Shown in pieces: positions 50,176-59,650 of a stretch of DNA of 64,000 nucleotides. Source of the DNA: Gammaproteobacteria bacterium. GTDB lineage: Bacteria; Pseudomonadota; Gammaproteobacteria; Steroidobacterales; JABDKV01. The notes under the pieces were generated by a model, which did not search any database, was not told the origin of the DNA, and was given only the letters and a program-made list of their open reading frames with translations. The position numbers and the translations under genes are program-made. Each line of letters opens with the position of its first letter. Within the stretch, counting starts at the first letter, position 1. The DNA lies in NCBI GenBank assembly GCA_029862165.1, contig JAOTXU010000015.1, positions 18,427 to 82,426 on the forward strand, read 5' to 3'.

Positions 50176-51230
50176 TGCCCGGAACGGGCACCTAGTTTCT
50201 GCAGGATCTGCTCGCGCTCTTCTACAGGCAAGGCACCGATTTCCTGCACACGTTGATAGAAAATCGCCAGGTCATTAGCCGATTGAGATAACAACACCCG
50301 TAGTGCTGGAACCAGCAAGGTATAGGTGGCCACCGAACTGAGTTGTGCGTTGTTCAGCGGACCGGCAAACCAGCCTTCATAGCTGGAATGACCGCCCCAC
50401 TGGGTACGCAGACGCTCGTGCGATTTTTTTAGCTGCGCCATTACAAGCTGTTTTTCTGCCCGCATCTGCGCCGGATCAATGTCCGTCGCATACAAAGCCA
50501 TCAGGTTTTCCCGCGCCAGCGAAACGATTTGGTTGAATTGCTCGGCGCGCACGCGGCGCGCCAGCCAGCCATCCCATGCCTGTTCGTTTTCATTATGCAC
50601 AAGCCAACGTCGAACGCCTTCCTCTTCAATCAGCATCGCAAAGCTCTCATTGAATTCTGTCGCGTCTTTGATATAGAACAGTTGATGCGAGAGTTCATGA
50701 AAAATCAGACCGGCGAGATAAAGATCGTCACCTGAGAGCATGGTGTTTAACACCGGGTCGGCGAAACGACCCAATGTGCTATACGCCGCGATACCGGCCA
50801 CATAAACATCCAGACCGTCCGCTGCCAGTTGGGCTGCGAACTTCTGCGCGCTGTGCTCTTTGAAATAGCCTCGATAGGTAACGCAACCGACTATGGGAAA
50901 ACACCAGCTCTCCGGCTCGACGGAGAATTCCGGCGCCGCAAAGACGTTCCAGACCACATAGGCACGCTCCAGGTCCGCATAACCACGATAACTGCGGTTG
51001 TCTGGCAGTCCCAGCTCGGCAGAAGCGAATTCACGGATCGCGTTGACCGTCACCAACCTGTCGCGTAACTCGTTGGACGTCTCCGGATCTTCGATCAGCT
51101 TTTCGATTGCGACCCGCCGAGAAAGCAAGTCGAGTTGACCGCGTGCAGACTGCAGATAGTAGCCAGCACGCGTACAACCGCCCAGTGGCACAGCCAGTAC
51201 GACCGCCAGTGCGAGTACGCCAATTCGCAT
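50172..51230 (-). CDS. Predicted lipoprotein aminopeptidase (COG4324)
   Basis: About 352 residues from the ATG at 51230, a lipoprotein (signal MRIGVLALAVVLAVPLGGC). The central zinc motif FHELSHQLF (HExxH) plus YSTLGRFADPVLNTM and DATEFNESFAM fit COG4324 putative aminopeptidases, placed at the outer membrane or periplasm. The frame extends upstream to 51497 but that stretch overlaps the divergent cca gene. The stop codon overlaps the convergent NDUFA9-like stop. Role in peptide turnover is inferred only. Confidence 0.85.
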   Translation of the reverse strand: MRIGVLALAVVLAVPLGGCTRAGYYLQSARGQLDLLSRRVAIEKLIEDPETSNELRDRLVTVNAIREFASAELGLPDNRSYRGYADLERAYVVWNVFAAPEFSVEPESWCFPIVGCVTYRGYFKEHSAQKFAAQLAADGLDVYVAGIAAYSTLGRFADPVLNTMLSGDDLYLAGLIFHELSHQLFYIKDATEFNESFAMLIEEEGVRRWLVHNENEQAWDGWLARRVRAEQFNQIVSLARENLMALYATDIDPAQMRAEKQLVMAQLKKSHERLRTQWGGHSSYEGWFAGPLNNAQLSSVATYTLLVPALRVLLSQSANDLAIFYQRVQEIGALPVEEREQILQKLGARSGH

Positions 51231-51281
51231 GTCACGCAAGATATCACGTTGGCAGCACGCAACCATTGCTAGAATGCCGTC

Positions 51282-52499
51282 ATGAAGATCTATCGCGTGG
51301 GTGGCGCCGTCCGTGACCGCTTGCTGGGTGAACCAGCTGGTGACGACGACTGGGTGGTTGTTGGCGCCATGCCGCAGGAAATGCTGGACCGCGGTTTTCG
51401 CCAGGTGGGCGCCGACTTCCCCGTATTTTTGCATCCCGAAACAAACGAGGAGTACGCGCTGGCGCGAACCGAACGCAAGACCGGGCGTGGATACCACGGC
51501 TTCGTTTTACACGCCGCGCCTGATGTCACGCTGGAACAGGACCTTGCGCGTCGTGACCTGACAATAAACGCCATTGCCGAGGACGAGAACGGTCAGCCCA
51601 TTGATCCGCATGGCGGAGCTGACGACATTAGCGCCCGGAAACTGCGTCATGTTTCGGAGGCATTCGTCGAAGACCCGGTGCGCGTGCTGCGCACCGCGCG
51701 TTTTGCAGCACGCTTCAAGCATCTGGGTTTTGAAGTCGCCACCGAAACCATGGCGCTGATGACACAGATGACAAAAGACGGTGAAGTCGATGCGCTGGTA
51801 CCCGAGCGAGTCTGGCAGGAAACGCTCAAGGCATTGAGCACCGCTCACCCGGCGACTTTCTTCCAGGTGCTGCGCGATTGTGGCGCGTTAGCCGTGATCT
51901 ATCCCGAGCTTGATGCATTGTTTGGCGTGCCACAGCCAGCACGCTGGCATCCGGAGATCGACACTGGGCGTCATGTACTGATGGTTCTGGAGCAGGCAGC
52001 ACAATTAAGCGCCAACACACGCGTTCGCTTCGCTGCGCTCACCCATGACCTCGGCAAAGGCTCGACGCCAAAAGCGGAATGGCCCAGCCACCGGGGTCAT
52101 GAGCAACGTTCAATAGATTTATTGAATAAGCTGTGCGACCGGTTGCGTGTTCCCAATGAACACCGCGAACTGGCGCAAATCGTTGCGCTTGATCATGGTC
52201 GCTGTCATCGCGCAATGGAGATGCGTGCGAACACTGTCATTCGCCTGCTTGAACAATGCGATGCTTTCCGTCGTCCCGAGCGGTTTGAATTATTTTTGCT
52301 TGCATGCGAGGCGGATGCACGTGGGCGCCTGGGGATGGAGAATCGCGGCTATCCACAGGCCGAGTTGTTACGCAAGGCGCTGGCCACCGCCAGCCGCATC
52401 AGCGCCAACGACATCGACACCGAGGGCCTGCAAGGCGAGGCAATCGGTACCCGACTGCATCAAGCGCGCGTGGCTGCGATCCGTAAATCGCCCGATTAG
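51282..52499 (+). CDS. cca: Multifunctional CCA-adding tRNA nucleotidyltransferase
   Basis: Adds or repairs the CCA end of tRNA. The 405 residues match the Escherichia-type class II enzyme. The N-terminal GGAVRDRLLGEPAGDDDWVVVG contains the metal-binding Asp residues; RRDLTINAIA and the ERVWQETLKAL neck follow. A C-terminal HD phosphohydrolase domain is present (ALTHDLGKGSTP, HRGHEQRS), giving the extra phosphatase/2',3'-cyclic phosphodiesterase activities. Divergent from the COG4324 gene. Confidence 0.95.
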   Translation: MKIYRVGGAVRDRLLGEPAGDDDWVVVGAMPQEMLDRGFRQVGADFPVFLHPETNEEYALARTERKTGRGYHGFVLHAAPDVTLEQDLARRDLTINAIAEDENGQPIDPHGGADDISARKLRHVSEAFVEDPVRVLRTARFAARFKHLGFEVATETMALMTQMTKDGEVDALVPERVWQETLKALSTAHPATFFQVLRDCGALAVIYPELDALFGVPQPARWHPEIDTGRHVLMVLEQAAQLSANTRVRFAALTHDLGKGSTPKAEWPSHRGHEQRSIDLLNKLCDRLRVPNEHRELAQIVALDHGRCHRAMEMRANTVIRLLEQCDAFRRPERFELFLLACEADARGRLGMENRGYPQAELLRKALATASRISANDIDTEGLQGEAIGTRLHQARVAAIRKSPD

Positions 52500-52588
52500 G
52501 ATACTGCCGCTGCTATTAATCGGTTTAGCTCGTCGTCACCCCGCGCCCGGCGAGCGGGACCCCTTCATTCCATGTACCATGCGCGCCG

Positions 52589-53374
52589 ATGGAATGGCTT
52601 GAATCCTTTGTCTTAGGTCTCGTCCAGGGGCTCACCGAATTTTTTCCGGTTTCGAGCTCCGGTCATCTGGTGATGATGCAGGAGCTGCTGGGTTTTGAAC
52701 CCGGTGGTGGCATCGTATTTGAAGTAGCCGTACACGTGGCGACCCTGGTTGCCATTCTTATTTTTTATAAAAAATCGGTCGTGCGGCTGACGGTTGGCAC
52801 ATTCACCGGCCAAGCCGATGCCTGGCGCTATGTTGGCAAACTCGCCGTCGGGACCTTGCCTGCCATCGCGGTTGCGCTACTGGCCCGGGAACTTATAGAA
52901 ACCCTGTTCGAATCACCCATCGTTGCGGGATTAATGCTGTTGATTACAGGATTTATTGTCTGGAGCACTCGCTATACGATCGCCGGGGGGCAAGCCACCG
53001 AACCCACCTGGCGCAACGCTCTTTTAATTGGTTGCGCACAAGCGTTTGCCATTCTTCCGGGTATTTCCCGCAGCGGTTCTACGGTGGCTGCCGCACTGGC
53101 CTTGGGAATGGCACCGGCGGCGGCCGCAGAGTTTTCATTCTTGTTGGGTGTAGTCGCTATTTCCGGGGCTGCCGTTTTGTTGTTGCCTGAACTGGGCAAT
53201 GCCGACGAGGCACTGATCACCTATATCGCCGTCGGCGGGATCAGTGCGTTGATCAGCGGTCTTGCCGCATTGGCAGCTTTTGTCTGGTTCCTCAAGACAA
53301 AGCGCTTTTATGCGTTTGCCTGGTATTGCTGGATCGTCGGCGGTGGATTTATCGCGTGGCTGATATTGCGGTGA
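52589..53374 (+). CDS. uppP: Undecaprenyl-diphosphatase UppP/BacA
   Basis: Inner-membrane phosphatase recycling undecaprenyl pyrophosphate for cell-wall synthesis; gives bacitracin tolerance. Conserved motifs are LVQGLTEFFPVSSSGHLVMMQ near the N-terminus and LPGISRSGSTVAAALALGM near residue 150. About eight membrane segments in 261 residues. It begins 89 bases after cca. Confidence 0.95.
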   Translation: MEWLESFVLGLVQGLTEFFPVSSSGHLVMMQELLGFEPGGGIVFEVAVHVATLVAILIFYKKSVVRLTVGTFTGQADAWRYVGKLAVGTLPAIAVALLARELIETLFESPIVAGLMLLITGFIVWSTRYTIAGGQATEPTWRNALLIGCAQAFAILPGISRSGSTVAAALALGMAPAAAAEFSFLLGVVAISGAAVLLLPELGNADEALITYIAVGGISALISGLAALAAFVWFLKTKRFYAFAWYCWIVGGGFIAWLILR

Positions 53375-53416
53375 AGAAAAAGAAAAGGGGTCTACCATCG
53401 TAATTTATTAATTTAA

Positions 53417-54625
53417 TTACAGGGTCGCCGACAGATCGCGAAAAGAAAACCCGATGAGATCGTGATCCAGACCGCTCGTCAATGCCATGACGCGAAAGCG
53501 TTCGCCCATCTCTCCGGGCATCATGAGTCGCCGCAGTTGTTCATTTAGCTCAAGCACCCGGGACTCATCTTCTGCCTCACGTCGCATAGCGTCGTAACGT
53601 TGATCGATTCCGCAACCCAACAGAAAGTGCGCTTGCGTAGCGTAGCCGCTCAATGTAAGACCGGCACTGGTACCGGCCTGCGCGAGGGCGCTAAAGTCGA
53701 CCCAGGCCGTAATATCCTGCAAACCGGGATACATAAAGGGATCGTCGTGTGCCCGATGACGGTAATGACACATTAACGTGCCCTGATCGCGGTCGGATGC
53801 ATAGTATTCGGCACGACTGCAGCCGTAGTCGATCCATATCATCGCACCGCGTTGCAGTTTGCTGGCCCATTCGGCAATAAACGCCGCCAGTTGTGGACGT
53901 ATTTCGGAACAGTAGCCTGGCGGCAGCGATCTGCCCATTTGCTCCTCCACCTCACGGACCGCAGCAATCAACGTCTCCTCGGCCGGTCGCGTGATGCTCG
54001 AAAAGGCTGCGCCGTTCCACACGACCCCGACTGCATCGACACCATTCGCGGTAATCCGAAATCGCTCGACCGGCAACGCATCGATTACTTCGTTGCCAAT
54101 AATCACACCGTTAAAGGCATCGATTTCCTCCGGGCCATTCAACCAGTCCACATCTGCCGCCACGTCTTCTGGTTTTATCCGGGATTGTTGACGCGCCCGC
54201 AGATCGGCAGAGACTTCGACGATGCGGTATTTCTTCGGCGGAAACTCGCTAATAATGTCGGCTGCCAGCGCCCCACTGCCTGCACCGGCTTCTACTATCG
54301 TGTCACCGCCAACATGCTCCAGGATGCCGGCACATTGAGCAGCCACACAATGACCAAACAACGACGAAATTTCCGGTGCGGTAATGAAATCGCCAGCTTC
54401 GCCAAACTTATCCGCGCCGGCACTGTAGTAACCCAGACCTGGCGCATACAGCGTCTCCCGCATAAAGTCTGCAAAACTCATCCAACCATCCGCCGCATCG
54501 ATCTGTAGACGCAGATGCGCAATCAGCCGTTCGCTATGTTTTTGAGCGTCACGGTCAGGTTTGGGCCAGCTGGATTCGACGATTACACTCCCGTTGTGCA
54601 GAATGAACGGCCCCGGATCTGGCAC
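53417..54625 (-). CDS. SAM-dependent methyltransferase, MidA/NDUFAF7 family (COG1565)
   Basis: Class I methyltransferase of about 400 residues. The region with MSFADFMRETLYAPGLGYYSAG and DFITAPEISSLFG is the COG1565 signature; VEAGAGSGALAADI is the SAM motif. Mitochondrial members methylate a complex I subunit; the bacterial target is unknown. The start is uncertain: GTG at 54625 (used here) or GTG at 54673, and the 5' end overlaps the divergent folM start in the latter case. Neither has a clear ribosome binding site. Confidence 0.88.
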   Translation of the reverse strand: MPDPGPFILHNGSVIVESSWPKPDRDAQKHSERLIAHLRLQIDAADGWMSFADFMRETLYAPGLGYYSAGADKFGEAGDFITAPEISSLFGHCVAAQCAGILEHVGGDTIVEAGAGSGALAADIISEFPPKKYRIVEVSADLRARQQSRIKPEDVAADVDWLNGPEEIDAFNGVIIGNEVIDALPVERFRITANGVDAVGVVWNGAAFSSITRPAEETLIAAVREVEEQMGRSLPPGYCSEIRPQLAAFIAEWASKLQRGAMIWIDYGCSRAEYYASDRDQGTLMCHYRHRAHDDPFMYPGLQDITAWVDFSALAQAGTSAGLTLSGYATQAHFLLGCGIDQRYDAMRREAEDESRVLELNEQLRRLMMPGEMGERFRVMALTSGLDHDLIGFSFRDLSATL

Positions 54626-54647
54626 ACGGCCGTGAGTGGGACAAATT

Positions 54648-55376
54648 ATGCAGACAAAAGTTGTATTGGTCACTGGCGCCGCACGACGGATCGGCGCCGA
54701 AATCGCCCGTCACCTGCATGCGGCGGGCGCAAATGTGGCCGTGCACTATCACAGCTCGGTCAATGATGCCGCCGAACTTACAATGGAACTAAACCGGCAA
54801 CGACCCGACTCAGCACTGGCGTTGCAGGCTGACCTTCGTGACCTTGATGAATTGCCTGGCATGATCGATGCGGTAGTAGAACAGTTTGGCCGCCTGGATG
54901 GTTTGGTTAACAACGCGTCTACCTTTTACCCGACGCCGGTAGGGGCCATAAACCGAGATCAATGGGACGATCTCATCACTACCAATCTGGGCGCACCGCT
55001 GTTTCTTTCTCAGGCCGCTGCGCCAGCCTTGCGTAAGGCCAACGGGGCAATCGTGAATATTGTCGATATCCATGCCAAACGCCCGCTGCGTCACCATCCT
55101 GTCTATTGTGCCGCCAAAGCAGGTCTGGATATGTTGACCCGTTCGCTGGCGAGAGAACTGGGACCCGACATTCGGGTCAACGGCGTCGCACCCGGACCCA
55201 TAATGTGGCCCGAACAGGGCTCGGATGAAGCGCTACGCGAACAAATCATTGCCGGCACCGCTCTGAAACGTCGTGGTGAGCCGCGGGACGTGGCTGAGAC
55301 GGTGTTGTTCTTGCTACGCGATGGCGGATACATCACCGGCCAGATCATCGCCGTGGATGGTGGCCGCAGTATTTAG
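54648..55376 (+). CDS. folM: Pteridine/dihydromonapterin reductase FolM
   Basis: Short-chain dehydrogenase of 242 residues from the ATG at 54648 reducing dihydropteridines with NADPH. The N-terminal TGAARRIGAEIARHL carries the Arg-Arg-Ile signature of pteridine reductases, VNNASTFYPTPVG and HHPVYCAAKAGLDMLTRSLA the catalytic Tyr-x-x-x-Lys, and MWPEQGSDEAL the substrate loop. A folate gene (folBK) sits a few kilobases away on the opposite strand, supporting the pterin role. A GTG at 54636 in frame could add four residues. Confidence 0.88.
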   Translation: MQTKVVLVTGAARRIGAEIARHLHAAGANVAVHYHSSVNDAAELTMELNRQRPDSALALQADLRDLDELPGMIDAVVEQFGRLDGLVNNASTFYPTPVGAINRDQWDDLITTNLGAPLFLSQAAAPALRKANGAIVNIVDIHAKRPLRHHPVYCAAKAGLDMLTRSLARELGPDIRVNGVAPGPIMWPEQGSDEALREQIIAGTALKRRGEPRDVAETVLFLLRDGGYITGQIIAVDGGRSI

Positions 55377-56092
55377 AGCTGTCTGTCGCTTCGACAGGCG
55401 CGACGCCGTCGGGCCATAAGTGCCAGCAGGATCAACGCGGCAGGCGAGATCGAACCACTGCCACCAGAGATCGCATTCGGAATATCCGGCGCGGGGATCT
55501 CTGTGATCAACGTTGTGTTGCCGGGGTCGAAGCTCAGATCATTAATATATTCGTCGCCAAAATCCACACTAAGCAACGGGGTTTGCGTCACGATATTGTT
55601 TGAGTTTTGAATACGTCCTGTGCCATCGGCGTTCAATTCCAGTAGCGCCGGATGAAACCGCCCGTTGTCAATTTCCCGGCCATTGAACGTCAGAATAACT
55701 GCGCTTCCAACCAACTCGGCTGCCTGAACACCATCACTAAGTACCGCCGCCTGACTAACTTCAAAACTCAGCGAACTGCCCTGCGCATAAAACTCCGCGC
55801 CGGTGACGCTCCGTTGTAGATCAAAGGCTGGAAAGTCTGACGGGGTACCGGCGGTCAAGTTCCCCGTCACCTGATAAGTGACGTTGACTATGGCTGGGTC
55901 AACATAAACACCGGGTGCGAGAGGCGCATCAATTTCGATATTTATGCTGAAAAAATCGACATCACTAAAAATGTTAGTGACGACATAGTCAGCACTGGCG
56001 GTCGACAGCATCATGGTTTGTGCGTTTGTTGCGCAGCAAACAAGACACCCTGTGGCAGTCAATAATGCGGATCTAAACACTTCGCGTCGCAT
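55373..56092 (-). CDS. Exported protein with GlyGly-CTERM sorting signal
   Basis: A 239-residue secreted protein: N-terminal signal (SALLTATGCLVCCATNAQT), beta-rich body similar in layout to cell-surface domain proteins, and a C-terminus with SGGSGS, a hydrophobic helix (PAALILLALMA) and RRRR. This is the GlyGly-CTERM layout, processed by rhombosortase and exported by type II secretion. It overlaps the end of the S41 peptidase gene by one base, so it is the last gene of the tsaD operon. Function of the body is unknown. Confidence 0.8.
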   Translation of the reverse strand: MRREVFRSALLTATGCLVCCATNAQTMMLSTASADYVVTNIFSDVDFFSINIEIDAPLAPGVYVDPAIVNVTYQVTGNLTAGTPSDFPAFDLQRSVTGAEFYAQGSSLSFEVSQAAVLSDGVQAAELVGSAVILTFNGREIDNGRFHPALLELNADGTGRIQNSNNIVTQTPLLSVDFGDEYINDLSFDPGNTTLITEIPAPDIPNAISGGSGSISPAALILLALMARRRRACRSDRQL

Positions 56093-57390
56093 TAATGAAG
56101 ACCCCGAAACAGGTCGTAACTTTGGGGACGCCGCTGTTTTTCTGCCACGCGGGTTTGTTTAAGTGATTGCGCCGCTGCGGAGCAGGTGTTGTTTTCAACG
56201 ACGTATAGGGCTTCGGCCAGCGATGCCTCCAGCGGATCGCCCAGTGCATGCTCAAGATCATCCTCGGCCGGGCAATCGACACCGAAACCCGCAAAGAAAT
56301 CTGTGTTACCGACTGCATTTTCGTTGGCGAAGGAAATAGGCCGCAAAACACTGCTGCAAAAACTGAAGCCATAGGAACCCACAGGCTTGCCAAATGTGTC
56401 GTCACCGACCAGCAACACGTCCAGAAACGGCTCCAGACCGTTGATAATCATTTCACTGGCTGAGGCGGTCGAGCCGGTCGTGATGATAACTACACGAGTC
56501 AGATCTAACGCATCGGTTTCGTCGACAAACCTCGTCTGAAGATTACGAAAGCTATTTTGTGTGTTGTGTATCCGATTTGCGAAAATCTCGCCGGCAGTAG
56601 TCTGTCCGCCTAACAATCCGGATAGGAACTCTGCAACGGATATCAGACCACCACCGTTATAACGCAGATCCAGTACCAGCTCTTCCACGCCCTGCGCCGC
56701 AAGGTCAGTAAACGCGACTGCCAGAGCATCGAAGGACGGTTCGACGAAATTGCGAAATTTGAGATAACCGGTTTGCCTGCCGCCTACACTAAACACCGCC
56801 GATGCCGAGACGGTATCAATCGTAACGACCGCCTTAGATATCGTGACCTCCATTTCGGTACCGGCCAGATCCGTGAAGCGCAAATCAACCGGCGCTCCGA
56901 CTTCGTCAGGCCCGAAAGCCGCGGAAACACCATCGCCCGCCAAAACTTCGGCAATAGTCTGGCCGTTGATTTCCAGTATAAAAAAGCCGCGCTCCAAACC
57001 CGCCGCACGCGCTGGTCCATCCGTAAAAGTCTGCGTCACCCGGAGCTGATCTTCACCGACTACCAATGTTCCAATACCGACACCGATAAACTGGCTTTCT
57101 GAAAAGAACGCGTCTTCCGTCGCCGCGTCGGCGATCGCACTAAAACGATCGAGATCATCAAATAAAAGAAAATTAAGCAGGGCATCCGGAGATTCAAACG
57201 CTGTTGGATCGGCAGCGGGCATTTCGTCAACCCAATAATAGATATCCCGCATAACATCATTGACGAAGCGATTTTTCTCGGCCGTCGTACACCCGTCCGG
57301 CAAAACGGCGTTAACGCCGCCACCACCCCCGCCGCCACCGCAGGCAGCGGCAAAGACAAAAAGCAACGCGAATAGCGGGCGGGTGTTCAT
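56092..57390 (-). CDS. S41-family peptidase lipoprotein
   Basis: A 432-residue C-terminal-processing-type serine peptidase. The lipobox reads FAAAC and is followed by a run of glycines. A PDZ-like region is near residue 105-170 (FTDGPARAAGLERGFFILEINGQ). The S41 catalytic part includes VLDLRYNGGGL, the nucleophile in TTGSTASASEMIIN and the Lys in GDDTFGKPVGSYGF. Cleaves envelope proteins. Its start overlaps the folBK stop (ATGA), and the GlyGly-CTERM gene follows with overlap, so the two may be functionally linked. Confidence 0.9.
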   Translation of the reverse strand: MNTRPLFALLFVFAAACGGGGGGGGVNAVLPDGCTTAEKNRFVNDVMRDIYYWVDEMPAADPTAFESPDALLNFLLFDDLDRFSAIADAATEDAFFSESQFIGVGIGTLVVGEDQLRVTQTFTDGPARAAGLERGFFILEINGQTIAEVLAGDGVSAAFGPDEVGAPVDLRFTDLAGTEMEVTISKAVVTIDTVSASAVFSVGGRQTGYLKFRNFVEPSFDALAVAFTDLAAQGVEELVLDLRYNGGGLISVAEFLSGLLGGQTTAGEIFANRIHNTQNSFRNLQTRFVDETDALDLTRVVIITTGSTASASEMIINGLEPFLDVLLVGDDTFGKPVGSYGFSFCSSVLRPISFANENAVGNTDFFAGFGVDCPAEDDLEHALGDPLEASLAEALYVVENNTCSAAAQSLKQTRVAEKQRRPQSYDLFRGLH

Positions 57391-58268
57391 TCGAAACTGA
57401 TATCCACCTGTGTCATTTCGTGATCGGCCAAACCGCTGTCGCGCCACAGCTCAGCAAGACTGCGTTTTTCCACCGGATGCATCATGGGACCGGCGAGTTC
57501 GGCCAGCGGCCGCAAGATATAGGCATGACGCAAAAGCTCCGGTCGCGGTAAAACAAACTCCGGGCCGGCATGGACCTGTTGACCGCACATCAACAGATCC
57601 AGATCCATGGTGCGTGGAGCAAAACGCATTCCGCTGCGTTCGCGACCACATTCCTGTTCAATGCGTCCCAGAGCGGCCGATATCGCCACTACATCTTCGG
57701 ACGACTCAAATCCAATCACCATATTCAGAAAATCATCTCCCTCAAAACCAATCGCGGCATTGCGATACACAGCAGAGCGCCGCAACGGGCCAAAACGTTT
57801 TGCCAACGCCGATATGGCCATTGGCAGGTATCGCTCGGCCTGTACATTGCTGCCGAGACCCACGTATATCTCATTTTTTTCGGCGATTACCGACCCGGTG
57901 AGATCGCCTCGCAAAATCGTAATGCCAACGTCCTTTGCTCCACGGATCGCGCCAGGCTTATGGACGCTCACGCGAATCCAGCGCAGCTCAAACTCTTGGA
58001 GTACGATTTCAGCAATACGTTCCGCCAGTGTCTCGACCAGCTGGAACTCTGACTCCGACACATAAGCCAACAAACGCTTGGCAACTGCCTTGTAATTGAC
58101 AGTGTCGGCAATATCGTCGGTACGCGCAGCCCGACGTGCATCTGCGGGCATCAGTAAATCCACCGATACGGTTTGACGCACCCGCCGTTCCCAGTCGTTG
58201 ATACCAATGATCGCGCGTACCCGCAGATCAGTCAGAAAAATTGTGTCGCCAAAGTCTGATGTGTGCAT
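57387..58268 (-). CDS. folBK: Fused dihydroneopterin aldolase-HPPK (FolB-FolK)
   Basis: Bifunctional folate enzyme of 293 residues. Residues about 1-120 are FolB (dihydroneopterin aldolase: DTIFLTDLRVRAIIGINDWERR, NYKAVAKRLL, ETLAERIAEIVL). Residues about 130-293 are FolK (hydroxymethyl-dihydropterin pyrophosphokinase: YVGLGSNVQAERYL, FLNMVIGFE, RFAPRTMDLDLLM, LPRPELLRHAYILRPLAEL). Both active-site sets look intact. It catalyses the two steps before dihydropteroate synthase and may channel substrate. It lies 4 bases after tsaD. Confidence 0.95.
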   Translation of the reverse strand: MHTSDFGDTIFLTDLRVRAIIGINDWERRVRQTVSVDLLMPADARRAARTDDIADTVNYKAVAKRLLAYVSESEFQLVETLAERIAEIVLQEFELRWIRVSVHKPGAIRGAKDVGITILRGDLTGSVIAEKNEIYVGLGSNVQAERYLPMAISALAKRFGPLRRSAVYRNAAIGFEGDDFLNMVIGFESSEDVVAISAALGRIEQECGRERSGMRFAPRTMDLDLLMCGQQVHAGPEFVLPRPELLRHAYILRPLAELAGPMMHPVEKRSLAELWRDSGLADHEMTQVDISFE

Positions 58269-58272
58269 AGTC

Positions 58273-59334
58273 TTACCCGGTCATACTGAGTTCATCGAGA
58301 GACCAGCGAGGTCGCGCCCAAAAAACCGGTGGATCACCGGCGCCGGCACGCAAACGCTGTAGTCCTGCATAAGCAATCATTGCGCCATTGTCCGTACAAA
58401 ATTCCTGCCGCGGATAGCACACACGGACGCCAGAGCATTCGCACTCACGTTGCAGTCTTTCCCGCAAACGCACATTCGCACCGACGCCTCCGGCAACAAC
58501 CAGTGTGCCCAGGCCTGTTTGTTCAATTGCCCGTGCGCACTTGATCGCCAGTGTGTCAATCACTGCATCTTCAAAACCACGGGCGATGTCCGCTCTTGCT
58601 TGTTCCTCGTCACCGGCACGCTCGACTGCTCTGAGCACGGCGGTTTTTAGTCCGCTAAAACTAAACTCCAGCCCCGGACGTCGGGTCATGGGGCGCGGAA
58701 ATTCAACGGCCCCCGGTTTGCCTAAAAGTGCCAATGCGGCGACGGCCGGTCCGCCGGGATAACCCAGGCCGAGCATTTTTGCCGTCTTGTCGAATGCCTC
58801 GCCCACCGCGTCGTCGCGGGTTTCTCCCAAGATCTCGTATCGCCCCAAATCATGCACATGCACCAACAGGGTGTGCCCGCCCGACACCAACAAGGCCAAA
58901 AACGGAAAACCGGGCGCGTCACGCTCAAGCATCGGTGCAAGTAAATGACCCTCCATATGATGGACGCCGATGGCCGGGATGCCCCAGGCCCAGGCGAGAC
59001 TTCGGGCAAATGCGGCGCCGGTCAGCAAGGCCCCGACCAACCCGGGCCCGGCGGTATAGGCGACGCCATCAACTGGGGGTCCCCCCCTCCCCCCGCCGGG
59101 AGGAGGGCCGGGGTGGGGGGCCTTACCCGGACCAGGCCAGGAAGAAAAAACCTCCCGCAACAGTGGAATCAGTCGAATCACATGGTCTCTGGACGCCAGC
59201 TCCGGCACGACCCCGCCCCATTCGGCATGCAACCCCGCCTGGCTGTGCAGGGCATGACCCAGCAGCCCGGCCTGGTCGTCATACACTGCCAGGCCTGTCT
59301 CGTCACAGGATGTTTCGATCCCCAGGACCCTCAT
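58273..59334 (-). CDS. tsaD: tRNA threonylcarbamoyladenosine transferase TsaD
   Basis: Essential enzyme forming t6A at position 37 of ANN-decoding tRNAs with TsaB, TsaC and TsaE. The 353 residues show [42 protein letters not shown], the metal-binding HHMEGHLL, and [12 protein letters not shown]. Residues about 66-88 are an unusual Pro/Gly insertion ([18 protein letters not shown]) between the first helix and the AYTAGPG motif, encoded by a GC-rich palindrome. Elsewhere it matches Escherichia coli TsaD closely. It is divergent from rpsU and followed closely by folBK. Confidence 0.94.
   Translation of the reverse strand: MRVLGIETSCDETGLAVYDDQAGLLGHALHSQAGLHAEWGGVVPELASRDHVIRLIPLLREVFSSWPGPGKAPHPGPPPGGGRGGPPVDGVAYTAGPGLVGALLTGAAFARSLAWAWGIPAIGVHHMEGHLLAPMLERDAPGFPFLALLVSGGHTLLVHVHDLGRYEILGETRDDAVGEAFDKTAKMLGLGYPGGPAVAALALLGKPGAVEFPRPMTRRPGLEFSFSGLKTAVLRAVERAGDEEQARADIARGFEDAVIDTLAIKCARAIEQTGLGTLVVAGGVGANVRLRERLQRECECSGVRVCYPRQEFCTDNGAMIAYAGLQRLRAGAGDPPVFWARPRWSLDELSMTG
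59071..59139. repeat. GC-rich palindrome inserted in frame in tsaD
   Basis: Plus strand GGGGTCCCCCCCTCCCCCCG, then GCCGGGAGGAGGGCCGGGGT and GGGGGGCC. It has C- and G-tract arms around CCGG and a length that keeps the tsaD frame. It translates to the Pro/Gly segment absent from ordinary TsaD. Similar [13 protein letters not shown] segments are well known as translated intergenic repeats. Confidence 0.75.
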
Positions 59335-59417
59335 TCCCTTTACTCTCCGATTTTCCGGCCTTAGAATACCGCGTTCGGCCGGAGACGGCCTTTTTTGTGC
59401 TTCACTGAGGTGATCGA

Positions 59418-59633
59418 ATGCCCAGCGTCCGGGTCAAGGAAAACGAGTATTTTGATGCTGCCATGCGGCGGTTCAAGCGCGCCTGCGAGAAGGCAGGCAT
59501 CCTGACGGAGCTACGTCGGCGCGAGCATTACGAGAAACCGACTCAGGAAAGAAAGCGGCGGAAAGCCGCGGCAGTGAAGCGCCACGCAAAACGCCTGTCC
59601 CGCGACAACCAGCGGCGAACGCGTCTGTACTGA
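59418..59633 (+). CDS. rpsU: 30S ribosomal protein S21
   Basis: A 71-residue basic protein of the small subunit, needed for translation initiation with the mRNA Shine-Dalgarno. It reads [20 protein letters not shown] at the start and ends in a basic tail. First gene of the macromolecular-synthesis operon rpsU-dnaG-rpoD, here with a GatB/YqeY-domain gene inserted. Confidence 0.97.
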   Translation: MPSVRVKENEYFDAAMRRFKRACEKAGILTELRRREHYEKPTQERKRRKAAAVKRHAKRLSRDNQRRTRLY

Positions 59634-59650
59634 TCCCGTTTTTCCAACCA

